Below, in pieces: positions 26,203 to 35,408 of a stretch of DNA of 64,000 nucleotides. A program made the translations under genes and the position numbers. The DNA lies in the NCBI RefSeq assembly GCF_013387495.1, contig NZ_JABZEE010000010.1, forward strand, positions 231,344-295,343, in the 5' to 3' direction. How positions within the stretch are numbered: the stretch's first letter is position 1; each line of letters begins with the position of its first letter. The stretch comes from Streptomyces sp. PKU-EA00015. GTDB taxonomy: Bacteria; Actinomycetota; Actinomycetes; Streptomycetales; Streptomycetaceae. The notes under the pieces are model-generated. The model searched no databases, was not told the origin of the DNA, and saw only the letters and a program-made list of their open reading frames with translations.

Positions 26203-28365
26203 GTGGTCGAAGGGCGGTGGCTCACTGCCGGAAGAGCCGTCTTCCGGGTCATGGTGGTGTGGGGCGTGTCGACCGCGACCATGCTGGCGCTCGCCGGGCT
26301 GCTGCCCGACTTCCGTCTCCAGTCCCCCGACGGCGACAGCATCACGCGCACGGCGGTCACCGCCGGCTGGGGCGCAGGCGCCTTCGGTCTGCTCGGAGCC
26401 CTGGTGTGGCCGGTGATCGTCCGGGCCCTGCTGCTCGTACCCGCGCTCGTGCTCGGCCTGCTCGTCTTCTTCCTCAACGGCTCGCTGCTGCTCATCGCCC
26501 TGTGGCTGATCCCGGACGGCCGCGGCGCAGCGGACCCGCAGACCGCCGTCGTCGTGGCCGCCGTCATGTCCGCCGTCGCCTCCGCGACCTCGACCGCGCT
26601 CGCCGTCCGCGACGACGACGCCTACCGGCGCCGGCTCTCGCGCCTGGCCCACCGCCGCGGCCGCCGACGCGGTGACGGCCCCGGGCGATCGCGTGCGCCC
26701 GGCACGGTCTTCGTCCAGCTCGACGGCGTCGGCCACGACGTGCTGCTGCGTGCGGCCGAAAGCGGCGTGATGCCCACCGTGGCGAGCTGGCTGGGCGATA
26801 CGCACCGCCTCACGCCCTGGCGGACCGACTGGTCCAGCCAGACCGGTGCCAGCCAGCTCGGCATCCTGCACGGCTCCAACCACGACGTGCCCGCCTTCCG
26901 CTGGTACGAGAAGGACCGGCGCCGGATCGTGGTCAGCAACCGCCCGGCGAGCGCGGCCGAGCTGCAGCGCCGCGCCGTCGAGCGGACCGCCGACGGAGGG
27001 CTGCTGACCGTGGACGGCGCGAGCCGCGGCAACCTGTTCGGCGGCGGTGCGGACCAACTCGCCCTGGTGCTGTCCGTCGCGGCACGCCGTGGCCGGGCCA
27101 ACCGCTCGCGCGCCGGTTACTTCGCGTACTTCTCCGATCCGGCGAACGCCGTCCGCACCGCGGTGTCGTTCGTCGCCGAGGTCGCCCGCGAGATCGGGGA
27201 GTCGACGCGCGCCCGGCTGCGCGGCGACGAGCCGAGGGTCGGCCGCGGCGGGCTCTACCCGTTCATCCGCGCGTTCGCCACCGTCGTCGAACGCGACGTG
27301 GTGGTCGCCGCGGTGATGGGCGACATGCTCGCCGGACGCACCGTCGTCTACGCCGACCTGGTCGGCTACGACGAGGTGGCCCACCACTCCGGGCCTCACA
27401 GCCGCGACGCGCAGGCGGTGCTGGAGCGGCTGGACCGGTCACTCGCCCTGATCGCCGAGGTCGCCGGGCACGCGCCCCGCACCTACCGGATCGTGCTGCT
27501 GTCCGACCACGGCCAGAGCCCGGGGAGCACCTTCGAGGACGCGTACGGGCTGACTCTGCGCGATCTGGTGCGCGCGGGCTGCGGACTGCCGGTGCCGCGC
27601 CGCGCCGAGCGTTCCAAGAGCGGGGCGGAGGCCCGCGACGCCGCCCGGAACGCGCTGCGCACCGCCCTGCACCGGGACGTGGACGAGGACGGCGAGCTGG
27701 AGCAGGCCGGGGCCGGCTCCGACCCGATCGTGCTCGCGTCCGGCAATCTCGCGCTGATCTCGTTCCCCGACGTGCCCCACCGCGTGAGCCGCGAGGAGAT
27801 CCAGCGCCGCTACCCGGCCCTGCTGCCGACCCTCGCCGACCACCCGGGCATCGGGTTCCTTCTCGTGCGCAGTGAGCGGCACGGGTCGGTGGTGCTCGCC
27901 GCGGGCGGTGCGGCCGTGCCGCTCGCCGCGCTCGAGGAGGGCGACGGCGCGGGCCCGCTCGCCGTGTTCGGCCCGGGCGCGGTGGAGGCCGTGCGGCGCA
28001 CCGACGGGTTCCCGCACGTCGCGGACATCATGGTCAACTCGATGTACGACCCGAGGACGGGCGTGGTGCACGCGTTCGAGGAGCAGATCGGTTCGCACGG
28101 AGGGCTCGGCGGGGAGCAGTCGAAGGCGTTCCTGCTGTCCCCGCTGGAGCTGTCGCCGCCGGTCCCGCCCGGCCGTGAACTGGTCGGTGCGGAGCAGGTG
28201 CACCGGGTGCTCAGACGCTGGCTGCGGGAGTGCGAGGGCCCGCAGGTCCCGATCGGGACGCGCGCCGCCCGGTCGGCGGGCGTGCCGGACATTTCCCGGT
28301 GGGACCACCAACCGGAAGAAGAAATTCCGGTTACTGAGGGCTCCGTGCCGGACGAAAAGATGTGA
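26203..28365 (+). CDS. Phage-holin-4_2-like membrane domain fused to phosphodiesterase/alkaline-phosphatase domain
   Basis: 720-residue protein. Residues 1 to about 145 contain three or four transmembrane segments with the holin-4_2/DUF look (LAGLLPDFRLQ, a conserved PDF). After an arginine-rich linker comes a type I phosphodiesterase/nucleotide-pyrophosphatase catalytic domain, with metal ligands in VQLDGVGHD and VVYADLVGYDEVAHHSG and in VLLSDHGQS; WSSQTGASQ holds the probable nucleophile. A second half-domain includes GSHGGLGG. It may cleave lipid- or nucleotide-linked phosphodiesters at the membrane. The substrate is not identifiable. Confidence 0.82.
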   Translation: MVEGRWLTAGRAVFRVMVVWGVSTATMLALAGLLPDFRLQSPDGDSITRTAVTAGWGAGAFGLLGALVWPVIVRALLLVPALVLGLLVFFLNGSLLLIALWLIPDGRGAADPQTAVVVAAVMSAVASATSTALAVRDDDAYRRRLSRLAHRRGRRRGDGPGRSRAPGTVFVQLDGVGHDVLLRAAESGVMPTVASWLGDTHRLTPWRTDWSSQTGASQLGILHGSNHDVPAFRWYEKDRRRIVVSNRPASAAELQRRAVERTADGGLLTVDGASRGNLFGGGADQLALVLSVAARRGRANRSRAGYFAYFSDPANAVRTAVSFVAEVAREIGESTRARLRGDEPRVGRGGLYPFIRAFATVVERDVVVAAVMGDMLAGRTVVYADLVGYDEVAHHSGPHSRDAQAVLERLDRSLALIAEVAGHAPRTYRIVLLSDHGQSPGSTFEDAYGLTLRDLVRAGCGLPVPRRAERSKSGAEARDAARNALRTALHRDVDEDGELEQAGAGSDPIVLASGNLALISFPDVPHRVSREEIQRRYPALLPTLADHPGIGFLLVRSERHGSVVLAAGGAAVPLAALEEGDGAGPLAVFGPGAVEAVRRTDGFPHVADIMVNSMYDPRTGVVHAFEEQIGSHGGLGGEQSKAFLLSPLELSPPVPPGRELVGAEQVHRVLRRWLRECEGPQVPIGTRAARSAGVPDISRWDHQPEEEIPVTEGSVPDEKM

Positions 28366-28408
28366 TTTTGTCCAGCCTCTCCCGTACCGGACCATGTCCC
28401 GGCCCCAG

Positions 28409-28596
28409 GAAGGTGGACGGCGGCGGCCGCCACGGTGCCGAGGACCGTGGCGCGGCCGACGTTGCGCTCGGGGTCGCGGGCTCCGGGTACGCGGCCGTCT
28501 ACCAGGGAGTGCTCTTCCTCTTCGCCGGTGTGCTGGTGTACGCCTGGATGTCGGCCCGAAGGATCAAGGCCGCCCGGCAGCAAGGAGAGGAAGCGG
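28409..28596. pseudogene. Rearranged relic of an APC-type amino-acid permease
   Basis: Two pieces of an APC-superfamily permease appear in opposite orientations. On the minus strand GRVPGARDPERNVGRATVLG resembles the conserved loop after the sixth helix (R-DP-RN-PRAT-GT). On the plus strand YAAVYQGVLFLFAGVLVYAW followed by MSARRIK resembles the last helix and basic end. The joint is near 28490. A 91-codon plus-strand frame covers the region, but its N-terminal half has no sense. Family assignment is from short motifs, so moderate. Confidence 0.4.
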
Positions 28597-29640
28597 ATGC
28601 GAGCCGTCGTGTTCCAGGAGTTCGGCAAGCGGCCTGAGATACGGGAGGTGCCCGACCCGGTCCCCGCGCCCGACGGCGTCGTGGTCAAGGTCGAGGCGAC
28701 CGGGCTGTGCCGCAGCGACTGGCACGGCTGGATGGGCCACGACAGCGGGATCGCCCTGCCGCACGTCCCCGGGCACGAACTGTCCGGCGTGATCGCCGCC
28801 GTGGGCGCCGGTGTGACCGGCTGGTCGGCCGGCGACCGGGTCACCGTCCCGTTCATCTGCGCCTGCGGCCGCTGCGCGGCCTGCTCCCGCGGCGCCCAGC
28901 AGGTCTGCGAACGCCAGGAACAGCCCGGCTTCACCCACTGGGGCTCCTTCGCCGAGTACGTCCCTGTCCACCACGCCGACACCAACCTGGTGGCCCTGCC
29001 CGACGGCATGCCGTACGCCACGGCCGCGAGTCTCGGCTGCCGGTTCGCGACCGCCTTCCGGGCGGTCGCCGGCCAGGGCCGCGTACGCCCGGGGGAGTGG
29101 GTGGCCGTGCACGGCTGCGGCGGAGTCGGCCTGTCCGCCGTGATGATCGCCGCGGCGGCCGGGGCCCGCGTCGTCGCCGTCGACGTGTCGCCCGGAGCGC
29201 TGGAGTTGGCGCGTACCTTCGGCGCCGAGGTGGCCCTCGACGCGTCCGCGCTGCCGGGCGGCGTCCCCGAGGCCGTCCACGAGGCCACGGGCGGCGGCGC
29301 CCACCTCTCGCTCGATGCCCTCGGCGCGGCCGTGACCTGCGAGAACTCCATCCGCAGCCTGCGCAGTCAGGGCCGCCACGTCCAAGTCGGCCTGCTCCCC
29401 TCGGGAGCCCACGTCCCCATGGACCGCGTCGTCGCCCTGGAACTGGAGATCCTCGGCAGCCACGGCATGGCCGCGCACGACTACCCCGCCATGATGGCGA
29501 TGGTCGCCTCCGGCGCACTGCGCCCCGAACTGCTCGTGACGGCCGAGATCACCCTCGACGCCGTGCCCGACGCGCTGATGGCACTGGACACCGCGCCCGC
29601 CACGGGCGTCACGGTGATCACCCCGAACGCCGCGCCCTGA
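28597..29640 (+). CDS. Zinc-dependent alcohol dehydrogenase (MDR family)
   Basis: 347-residue medium-chain dehydrogenase. Catalytic zinc ligands are the cysteine in GLCRSDWHGW and the His-Glu in PGHELSG. A structural zinc lobe is present with four cysteines in CACGRCAACSRGAQQVC. The Rossmann motif is GCGGVGLSAV with an acidic VVAVD end, predicting NAD. It likely oxidises or reduces a primary alcohol/aldehyde. AAGGAGAGG precedes the ATG. The HV-MDRVVALELEILGSHGM segment is typical of NAD alcohol dehydrogenases. Confidence 0.9.
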   Translation: MRAVVFQEFGKRPEIREVPDPVPAPDGVVVKVEATGLCRSDWHGWMGHDSGIALPHVPGHELSGVIAAVGAGVTGWSAGDRVTVPFICACGRCAACSRGAQQVCERQEQPGFTHWGSFAEYVPVHHADTNLVALPDGMPYATAASLGCRFATAFRAVAGQGRVRPGEWVAVHGCGGVGLSAVMIAAAAGARVVAVDVSPGALELARTFGAEVALDASALPGGVPEAVHEATGGGAHLSLDALGAAVTCENSIRSLRSQGRHVQVGLLPSGAHVPMDRVVALELEILGSHGMAAHDYPAMMAMVASGALRPELLVTAEITLDAVPDALMALDTAPATGVTVITPNAAP

Positions 29641-29770
29641 GGCGCATGACCTCCGGCGTAATCGACGGCCCCGCGGCCGGACGGCAGTCTGAGGTCACCG
29701 GGGCCCGGGCGGCGCACTCCGTCCGGACTCCGGGTCCCATCCGTACGACCTCGATGGAGGCTGATCCCTC

Positions 29771-30190
29771 ATGTCCCAGGCCCTGCTCGCCGGCATCTCC
29801 CGCACCACCGAGCCCCGGACGATGCTGCGCCGCTTCCTCGCCGTGGACGCCGCCGTCACCGGGGCCAACGGGCTCGCGTACGCCGCCGCGTCCGGGCCGA
29901 TCGGCCGCTTCCTCGGGGTCGACGACGTGTTCCTGCTCGGCGTGGGGGTCTTCCTCACCGTGTTCGGCACAGCTGTCGGTCTGCTCGCCGCCCGGCCCCA
30001 CCCACCGGTGCCGCTGGTCAAGGCGGTCATCGACGCCAACATCGTCTGGTTCCTGCTCAGCCTCGCCGCGCTCGCGCTCCGGCTGGAGCCGACTCCGGCC
30101 GGCGCGGTGTGGACCGTCCTCCAGGCCGTGACCGTGGCGGGACTCGCGGCCCTGCAGTGGTCGGCGCTGAAGGCGGCGGCTAGGGCGTGA
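29771..30190 (+). CDS. Small four-helix membrane protein
   Basis: 139-residue protein with about four hydrophobic segments and short loops; the first 18 residues are polar. No conserved motif was recognised beyond a general resemblance to small SPW/DoxX-like integral membrane proteins. GGAGG lies 11 bases before the ATG. It overlaps the convergent XRE gene by 11 bp at its 3' end. Confidence 0.65.
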   Translation: MSQALLAGISRTTEPRTMLRRFLAVDAAVTGANGLAYAAASGPIGRFLGVDDVFLLGVGVFLTVFGTAVGLLAARPHPPVPLVKAVIDANIVWFLLSLAALALRLEPTPAGAVWTVLQAVTVAGLAALQWSALKAAARA

Positions 30191-30983
30191 GCGACCGCAG
30201 GTACGCGACCGTCGCCGGGTCGGCCGGGAGGAACGTCTCGATGGCCAACTCGGCGACGGTCACGTCCAGCGGGGTGTTGAACGTCGAGATGGACGAGACG
30301 AACGACAGGACCCGCCCCGCGTGCTCGATCCGCAGCGGGAGTGCGAAATACGGGTAGGGCGTGGGGTCCTCGCGGTCGTCCGGGACGCCGCCGCCCTCCG
30401 GCAGGGGGTACGCGGCGACCTCGTCGTACAGCTTGCGCAGCGTCGCCGACCGGGCGAGCGCGATCTGCCGCTCCATCTGGGCCAGCAGATGAGCGCGCCA
30501 CTCGCGCAGGTTGCGGATGCGCGGGGCGAGCCCTTCGGGGTGCAGTGTGATCCGCATGCCGTTCAGCGGAGGCGTGAGCAGGTGCTCGGGCAGGCCGTCG
30601 AGCAGCATCGCGATGCCGCGGTTCGCCGCCACCACGGTGTACGAGCCGTCGACGACGACGGCCGGATACGGCTCGTACCCCTGCAGCAGCCGTTCGATGC
30701 CCTCGCGCAGGGCGCCCAGGGAGTCGACGGGCGTCTCCGCGTACCGCGGGGCGTAACCGGCGGCGAGCAGCAGCGCGTTGCGCTCCCGTACGGGTACGTC
30801 GAGGTGCTCGGCGAGCCTGAGGATCATCTCCTCGCTGGGCCGTGAGCGGCCCGTCTCGACGAAGCTGATGTGGCGCGCCGAGGAGTCGGCGCGCAGCGCC
30901 AGTTCCAGCTGGCTGATCCGACGCCGCTCGCGCCAGCCCCGCAGCAGCGGCCCTACACCCGTACCGGAAACGACAGTTGTCAT
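30180..30983 (-). CDS. XRE-family regulator with MmyB-like ligand domain
   Basis: 267-residue regulator. The helix-turn-helix spans about residues 10-68 (LRGWRERRRISQLELALRAD, then ARHISFVETGRSRPSEEMIL). The C-terminal domain carries the hallmark YPAVVVDGSYTVVAANRGIA and the HPEGLAPRIRN and FNTPLDVTVAELAIETFLPAD segments of the MmyB/PAS-like ligand domain. Such regulators often control a neighbouring reductase or dehydrogenase gene; candidates here are the alcohol dehydrogenase and the small membrane protein on the opposite strand. Confidence 0.87.
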   Translation of the reverse strand: MTTVVSGTGVGPLLRGWRERRRISQLELALRADSSARHISFVETGRSRPSEEMILRLAEHLDVPVRERNALLLAAGYAPRYAETPVDSLGALREGIERLLQGYEPYPAVVVDGSYTVVAANRGIAMLLDGLPEHLLTPPLNGMRITLHPEGLAPRIRNLREWRAHLLAQMERQIALARSATLRKLYDEVAAYPLPEGGGVPDDREDPTPYPYFALPLRIEHAGRVLSFVSSISTFNTPLDVTVAELAIETFLPADPATVAYLRSLTP

Positions 30984-31017
30984 ACCCCGACCGTATTACG
31001 GGGCTGCCCACGGCCAG

Positions 31018-31437
31018 TCAGCCCCTCGCCTCCCCGAGCAGCGCGGCGAGCGCCTGCTCGATGTCCATGGCCGCGCTCTCGGCCGAGGCGGGCACCGCCG
31101 CGTACGCGTGGACGAGGAAGCGGCGCAGGGTCGCGGTGTCGAACTGGAGCAGCGCGACGCCCTCCGGCGAGCGCAGCTCGACCATGGTCTGTACGCGTCC
31201 GCAGGGCCAGATGTGGACGTCGCCCTCGCCGGAGGGGGCGCGCAGTCCGGAGTCGAGCAGGCTGCGGGCGAAGGTCCACGTGACACCCGTGTCGTTGAGG
31301 CAGGCCTCCGGCGGGAAGATCATGCGGACGGCGAGCGGGTCGGTGTCGCGGTAAAGCAGAATCACCGGCACGGCCAGGGAGTGGGGCGCGTCGCTGATGA
31401 GACGGGCCACGACGGATTGCTCGATGGAGGGTGACAT
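31018..31437 (-). CDS. SsgA-like sporulation/cell-division regulator
   Basis: 139-residue SALP-family protein, found only in morphologically complex actinomycetes, where members guide septum placement and peptidoglycan remodelling. Family signatures are the ARLISDAPHSLAVPVILLYR start, LAVRMIFPPEAC, WTFARSLLDSGL, GEGDVHIWPC and RFLVHAYAAVPASAES. The ATG has a GAGGAG site. It is not clearly SsgA, SsgB or any numbered paralogue. Monocistronic, with a long upstream gap. Confidence 0.9.
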   Translation of the reverse strand: MSPSIEQSVVARLISDAPHSLAVPVILLYRDTDPLAVRMIFPPEACLNDTGVTWTFARSLLDSGLRAPSGEGDVHIWPCGRVQTMVELRSPEGVALLQFDTATLRRFLVHAYAAVPASAESAAMDIEQALAALLGEARG

Positions 31438-31891
31438 CGCTCGCTCCTCTTGGTGCTGTGCGGTCTGCTCCTTCTGCATGGGACGACGTCACGGCAGGGC
31501 TCACCCGTACGCGAGCTACACCAGTGGCGCGTGTGACCTGCATCACCCACCTTCGAACTCCGGAGGCCGAATGGCCAGACCTTTGCGCTATCGCATTTCC
31601 CCGTAAAAGGGACGACTGCCCGGTAGGGTCCGCCGATTCCGCGCTTCGGGTCCGATCGTCCGCTTTTCGGGCGGTGTGCCGGTGGCCGGAAACCGCCGAC
31701 GCGAGGCGTGAAGGGAAAGAGGAGCCCCAGCCGGACGGGGGTTTCCGGCCGGGGCGGTCAGAGGGCGGGTGGCCTGGGGCGCCGTCCTGGCCGCACCCGC
31801 GTATAGGTGAACGATAAACCACCGGCGGGCGTTCCCGTCGTTCCCCAGGCCCTCGTGTGATGTGCGTTACCCCGAGTAAAGCTCCGGCCGT
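31438..31891. other. Intergenic region upstream of the SsgA-like gene
   Basis: No gene recognised. It must contain the SsgA-like promoter on the minus strand and the 3' end of the PI-PLC transcript. I could not assign hexamers with confidence. Confidence 0.4.
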
Positions 31892-32947
31892 CTACCGGGC
31901 TCCCCGGGGCGTCACCGTCGCCAGTACCGAGGGCAGCGGGTACCAGTCGGCCGACACCACACTCGCGTGCCGGCCCGCGAGCAGCGCGACCCGGTCCCGC
32001 GCCTGCGCCTCGGTCGGCCGCGTGCCGTCGATCGCGGGCGCGACCTGGTGCGCGGCGGTCATGACGACCAGGTAGTGGTTGCGGTCGTACCAGGCGGTGT
32101 CGACCGAGCCGCCCGCGTACGTGCTCGCGTCACCGTCGAACACGACGAACCAGGGCCGGAGCGACGCGTCCGCGTACCGGCTGCGCGGGTCGCCCGCGGC
32201 AGCCTTGAGCACCGCCGGGAAGGCGCCCGCCTCGCGGAGGCGGCCCGCGGCCCTGAGGTCACGCAGATGCCCGGCGTACTCGCGGTCGGTCCAGAGCGTG
32301 TCGGCCGGATTCCCCTGCTCGACCGTGCCCGGGATGAGCTCGACGACGAACCGGCCGGCCATCGCGGCGCGGGCCGGCCAGCCGTTCGCCCGCACGGCCG
32401 TGTCCAGATCCGGATGCCCGCCGGCCAGGTCGGCCGGCCGGAACAGCGCGTCGCCGAGTTTCGCGGTCAGCAGCGTGTCCAGTTCGTCCGGGCCGCGGCC
32501 GAGGTTGTTCCGGAAGCCGTCCTTGAGCTCGATCTTCACGAGGACGGGCCGGTGCCCGGGGTGCGCGTCGTGCCAGGCCCTCATGTCGGCCAGGCAGCCG
32601 CCGAGGTCCTGGTTCCTGGGCTTCGTGCGCAGCTCGCCGGCGTGCGCGGCCGCCGCGCAGTTGTTGTCGTTCCCCAGCGGGTTGCTGTGCGAGACGCGCC
32701 ACGACCTGCCGAAGGCGTTCGTCCAGGCGTCGATCTCCAGCATGCCGGCGCCGGAGTCGAGGGCATCCGCGAAGTACGGGTACTTCGCCTGCTCGTAGGC
32801 GTTGTGCACACCGACCCAGGTGGCGGCGGAGTAGGGCAGCTGCCCCGGGTCCACGGCCGGTGCGGCCGCCTCGGCGGGAGCGGGAGCGGCGGCGATCAGC
32901 CCGGCCGCGACGGCGCCGGTCACGACGGCGCGCAGGAGGTTCCCCAT
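31892..32947 (-). CDS. Secreted phosphatidylinositol-specific phospholipase C-domain protein
   Basis: 351-residue exported protein with signal peptide ending APAEAAAPA near residue 29. The Ca2+-type PI-PLC TIM barrel is indicated by WVGVHNAYEQ (first catalytic His), GAGMLEIDAWTN, SHSNP (second His), VLVKIELKDG and FVVELIPG. Such actinobacterial enzymes cleave phosphatidylinositol or related glycerophosphodiesters outside the cell. It stands alone on the minus strand. Confidence 0.83.
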   Translation of the reverse strand: MGNLLRAVVTGAVAAGLIAAAPAPAEAAAPAVDPGQLPYSAATWVGVHNAYEQAKYPYFADALDSGAGMLEIDAWTNAFGRSWRVSHSNPLGNDNNCAAAAHAGELRTKPRNQDLGGCLADMRAWHDAHPGHRPVLVKIELKDGFRNNLGRGPDELDTLLTAKLGDALFRPADLAGGHPDLDTAVRANGWPARAAMAGRFVVELIPGTVEQGNPADTLWTDREYAGHLRDLRAAGRLREAGAFPAVLKAAAGDPRSRYADASLRPWFVVFDGDASTYAGGSVDTAWYDRNHYLVVMTAAHQVAPAIDGTRPTEAQARDRVALLAGRHASVVSADWYPLPSVLATVTPRGAR

Positions 32948-33254
32948 GGGCCTCTGTCCTTGTGTCGAGTGGTCAAGTCGACGGAACGGTAGGCCAGTTG
33001 AGTGACGCCGGGGGAGACAGTACCCGGCCTTTGCGTGGCCCCGGCTGGGGCATGCCTCATGGGGCTTCCCCCCGGCCCATTGGCTTCGGGGTCATCGCCC
33101 AGGGAACTCGGCCCCGCCGGCGTTCGAGGCGCGGGTCCGGGGCGGAGCCCCCGACGAGGGCGCGGTGCCCAAGGGTGGGGAGCCTGGGCAAGGGCCGGGG
33201 GGCCGGGCTGGAGCCCTGGGTGCGAGGGCAGGGCGCGCGAGGCACCATGGGCGC
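32948..33254. other. Intergenic region with Streptomyces-type dispersed hairpin sequence
   Basis: No gene recognised. About 33110-33165 reads CCGGCGTTCGAGGCGCGGGT followed by CCGGGGCGGAGCCCC, a form I know as a recurrent intergenic element in Streptomyces genomes (identification from memory). Promoters of the divergent PI-PLC and ligase genes must lie here. Confidence 0.45.
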
Positions 33255-34796
33255 ATGCTTCTCGCCCGACTCGCCGACGTGTCCCGAGAGGTCGCCGCCA
33301 CGTCCGCCCGCTCCCGGAAGACCGCCGCGCTCGCGGAGCTGTTCGCCGAGGCCCGCCCCGAGGACGTCGCCCTCGTCATCTCGTACCTCGCCGGACGCGT
33401 CCCCCAGGGGCGCATCGGCATCGGCTGGAGCGTACTGAAGGAGCCTGTGCCGCCCGCCGCCGAGCCCGGGCTCACCGTCACCGAGACGGACGCCGCCCTC
33501 ACCGCGCTCGCCGAGGTCGCGGGCCCCGGCGCACAGGCCGAGCGCCGCAGCCGGGTGCGCACCCTCATGGCCGCCGCCACCGCCGAGGAGCAGCACTTCC
33601 TGATCCGCCTCCTCACCGGCGAGGTGCGTCAGGGAGCCCTCGACGCCGTGGCGCTGGATGCGGTCGCCAAGGCCGCCGGCGCACCCGCCGCCGACGTACG
33701 CCGCGCCGTGATGCTCGACGGATCGCTGCCGAGGGTCGCCCGCGCCCTGCTCGCCGACGGGCCCGAGGCCCTCTCCCGGTTCCGGCTGCGCGTGGGCAGC
33801 CCCGTGCAGCCGATGCTCGCCCACACCGCGAAGTCCGTGACCGAGGCCGTCGCGGCGCTCGGCACCGGCTGCGCGGTCGAGGAGAAGCTCGACGGCATCC
33901 GCGTCCAGGTGCACCGCACCGGGGACGACGTCCGCGTCTACACCCGGTCCCTCGACGACATCACGGCCCGCCTGCCCGAAGTCGTGCACAGCGCACGGGA
34001 GATGGCGGGGGACCGGTTCATCCTCGACGGCGAGGTCATCGCCCTCGGCCCGGACGGTCGCCCCCTCCCGTTCCAGGACATCGCCTCCCGCGTCGGCTCA
34101 CGCATCGACGTGGAGGCCGCGCACGCCGCACTGCCGCTGTCGCCCGTCTACTTCGACGTCCTCGCCGCCGACGGCGAACCAGTCCTCGACCTGCCCGGCC
34201 ACGAACGGCACGAGCACCTCGCCCGGCTCGTACCCGAACCGATGCGCGTCCGCCGCCACGTGGTCGCCGATCCCGCCTCGGACGAGCAGGTCGCCGCGGC
34301 GGAGGCGTTCTTCGCCGAGACCCTGCGCCTCGGCCACGAGGGCGTCCTCGTCAAGGCCCTCGACGCGGCCTACGTCGCCGGCCGCCGGGGCCGCGCCTGG
34401 CTGAAGGTCAAGCCGGTGCACACCCTCGACCTCGTCGTCCTGGCCGCGGAATGGGGACACGGACGGCGCAGGGGCTTCCTGTCCAACCTCCACCTCGGCG
34501 CGCGCGCCGAGGACAGCGGCCTCGTCATGCTCGGCAAGACCTTCAAGGGCCTCACCGACGAGATGCTGCGCTGGCAGACCGGAAAACTGCGGGAACTCGC
34601 CGTCGAGGACGACGGGTTCACCGTCCGCGTCCGCCCCGAGCTCGTCGTCGAGGTCGCCTACGACGGATTGCAGCGCTCGCCCCGCTACCCGGCCGGTGTC
34701 GCGCTGCGGTTCGCCCGCGTGCTGCGCCACCGGCCCGACAAGAGGGCGGACGAGGCCGACACCATCGAACAGGTCCTCTCGGCCGCCGGGCGGTGA
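33255..34796 (+). CDS. ATP-dependent DNA ligase, LigB/LigC-like
   Basis: 513-residue ligase. The N-terminal DNA-binding domain covers about residues 1-180. The nucleotidyltransferase domain has the adenylated lysine K211 in EEKLDGIRVQ, then RFILDGEVIAL, VYFDVL, HEGVLVKALDAAY and WLKVKP. The C-terminal OB fold includes GFLSNLHLGAR and VEVAYDGLQRSPRYP. Actinobacteria carry this in addition to the NAD-dependent LigA, for repair. No strong ribosome site is seen before the ATG; the frame extends upstream but without domain similarity. Confidence 0.92.
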   Translation: MLLARLADVSREVAATSARSRKTAALAELFAEARPEDVALVISYLAGRVPQGRIGIGWSVLKEPVPPAAEPGLTVTETDAALTALAEVAGPGAQAERRSRVRTLMAAATAEEQHFLIRLLTGEVRQGALDAVALDAVAKAAGAPAADVRRAVMLDGSLPRVARALLADGPEALSRFRLRVGSPVQPMLAHTAKSVTEAVAALGTGCAVEEKLDGIRVQVHRTGDDVRVYTRSLDDITARLPEVVHSAREMAGDRFILDGEVIALGPDGRPLPFQDIASRVGSRIDVEAAHAALPLSPVYFDVLAADGEPVLDLPGHERHEHLARLVPEPMRVRRHVVADPASDEQVAAAEAFFAETLRLGHEGVLVKALDAAYVAGRRGRAWLKVKPVHTLDLVVLAAEWGHGRRRGFLSNLHLGARAEDSGLVMLGKTFKGLTDEMLRWQTGKLRELAVEDDGFTVRVRPELVVEVAYDGLQRSPRYPAGVALRFARVLRHRPDKRADEADTIEQVLSAAGR

Positions 34797-34799
34797 CCC

Positions 34800-35306
34800 T
34801 CAGCGCACGCCGAGCACCTTGTCCGCGAACGCGGACAGATTCTGCGTCGTGCGCGCGATCTGCTCCTCGAGCGTCAGACTCTCCTCGTACCGCCCGTGCC
34901 GCAGCTTCGGCTGCTTCTTCCCCCGCACGTACAGCGAACAGGCCAGGTCCGCGCAGAGGTACGTACCCACGGTGTTGCCCTCGCGTCCGGCCGTACCGGC
35001 CAGCGGAGCGGCGAACAGCGTCACCCCCGAGGACGCGTGCCCGGTGTGACACGCATGGCACATGCTCGACTTCACCGCGCTCGTGCGGCCGGTGGACGGG
35101 AGGCGCAGGGTGATGCCGACCAGCCCGTCCTCGCGCGGCAGCACCATGTGCGCCTTCAGCGGCGCTCCCGGGTCCACCCAGCCGAGAAAGTCGAGGTCGT
35201 GCCAGGGCAGTTCGGAGAAGTCCGCGGGCAGGCGCATCCGCGACGCCTCGCCCTTCGTACAGTTGACGAAGGACGCCCGGATCTGTTTGTCGGTCAAAGG
35301 TTCCAC
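34800..35306 (-). CDS. FBP-domain (EF-G-binding, FusB-like) protein
   Basis: 168-residue protein with the C-terminal FBP zinc finger. Cysteines sit in SMCHACHTGHASSG and YLCADLACSLYVRG, embedded in the pattern typical of elongation-factor-G-binding proteins that confer fusidic acid tolerance in firmicutes. The N-terminal helical part begins MEPLTDKQIRASFVNCTKGE. In actinobacteria the function is untested, though ribosome/EF-G association is plausible. Convergent with the ligase gene, three bases apart. Confidence 0.85.
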   Translation of the reverse strand: MEPLTDKQIRASFVNCTKGEASRMRLPADFSELPWHDLDFLGWVDPGAPLKAHMVLPREDGLVGITLRLPSTGRTSAVKSSMCHACHTGHASSGVTLFAAPLAGTAGREGNTVGTYLCADLACSLYVRGKKQPKLRHGRYEESLTLEEQIARTTQNLSAFADKVLGVR

Positions 35307-35408
35307 TCGGTGGAACGTACACAGCGCGTCCCGGTGCAGGCATCCGAATTACGGGGCATCGGATCTATGGTGTCCCCGTCCGTCGCCCCCTCCGGAAGGA
35401 TCACGGTC

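Noticed and set aside
28362..28637. A 91-codon frame overlapping the phosphodiesterase stop and the dehydrogenase start
   Set aside because: Only a helix-like stretch near its end has protein character, better explained as a permease relic; it would also overlap the next ribosome site and start.
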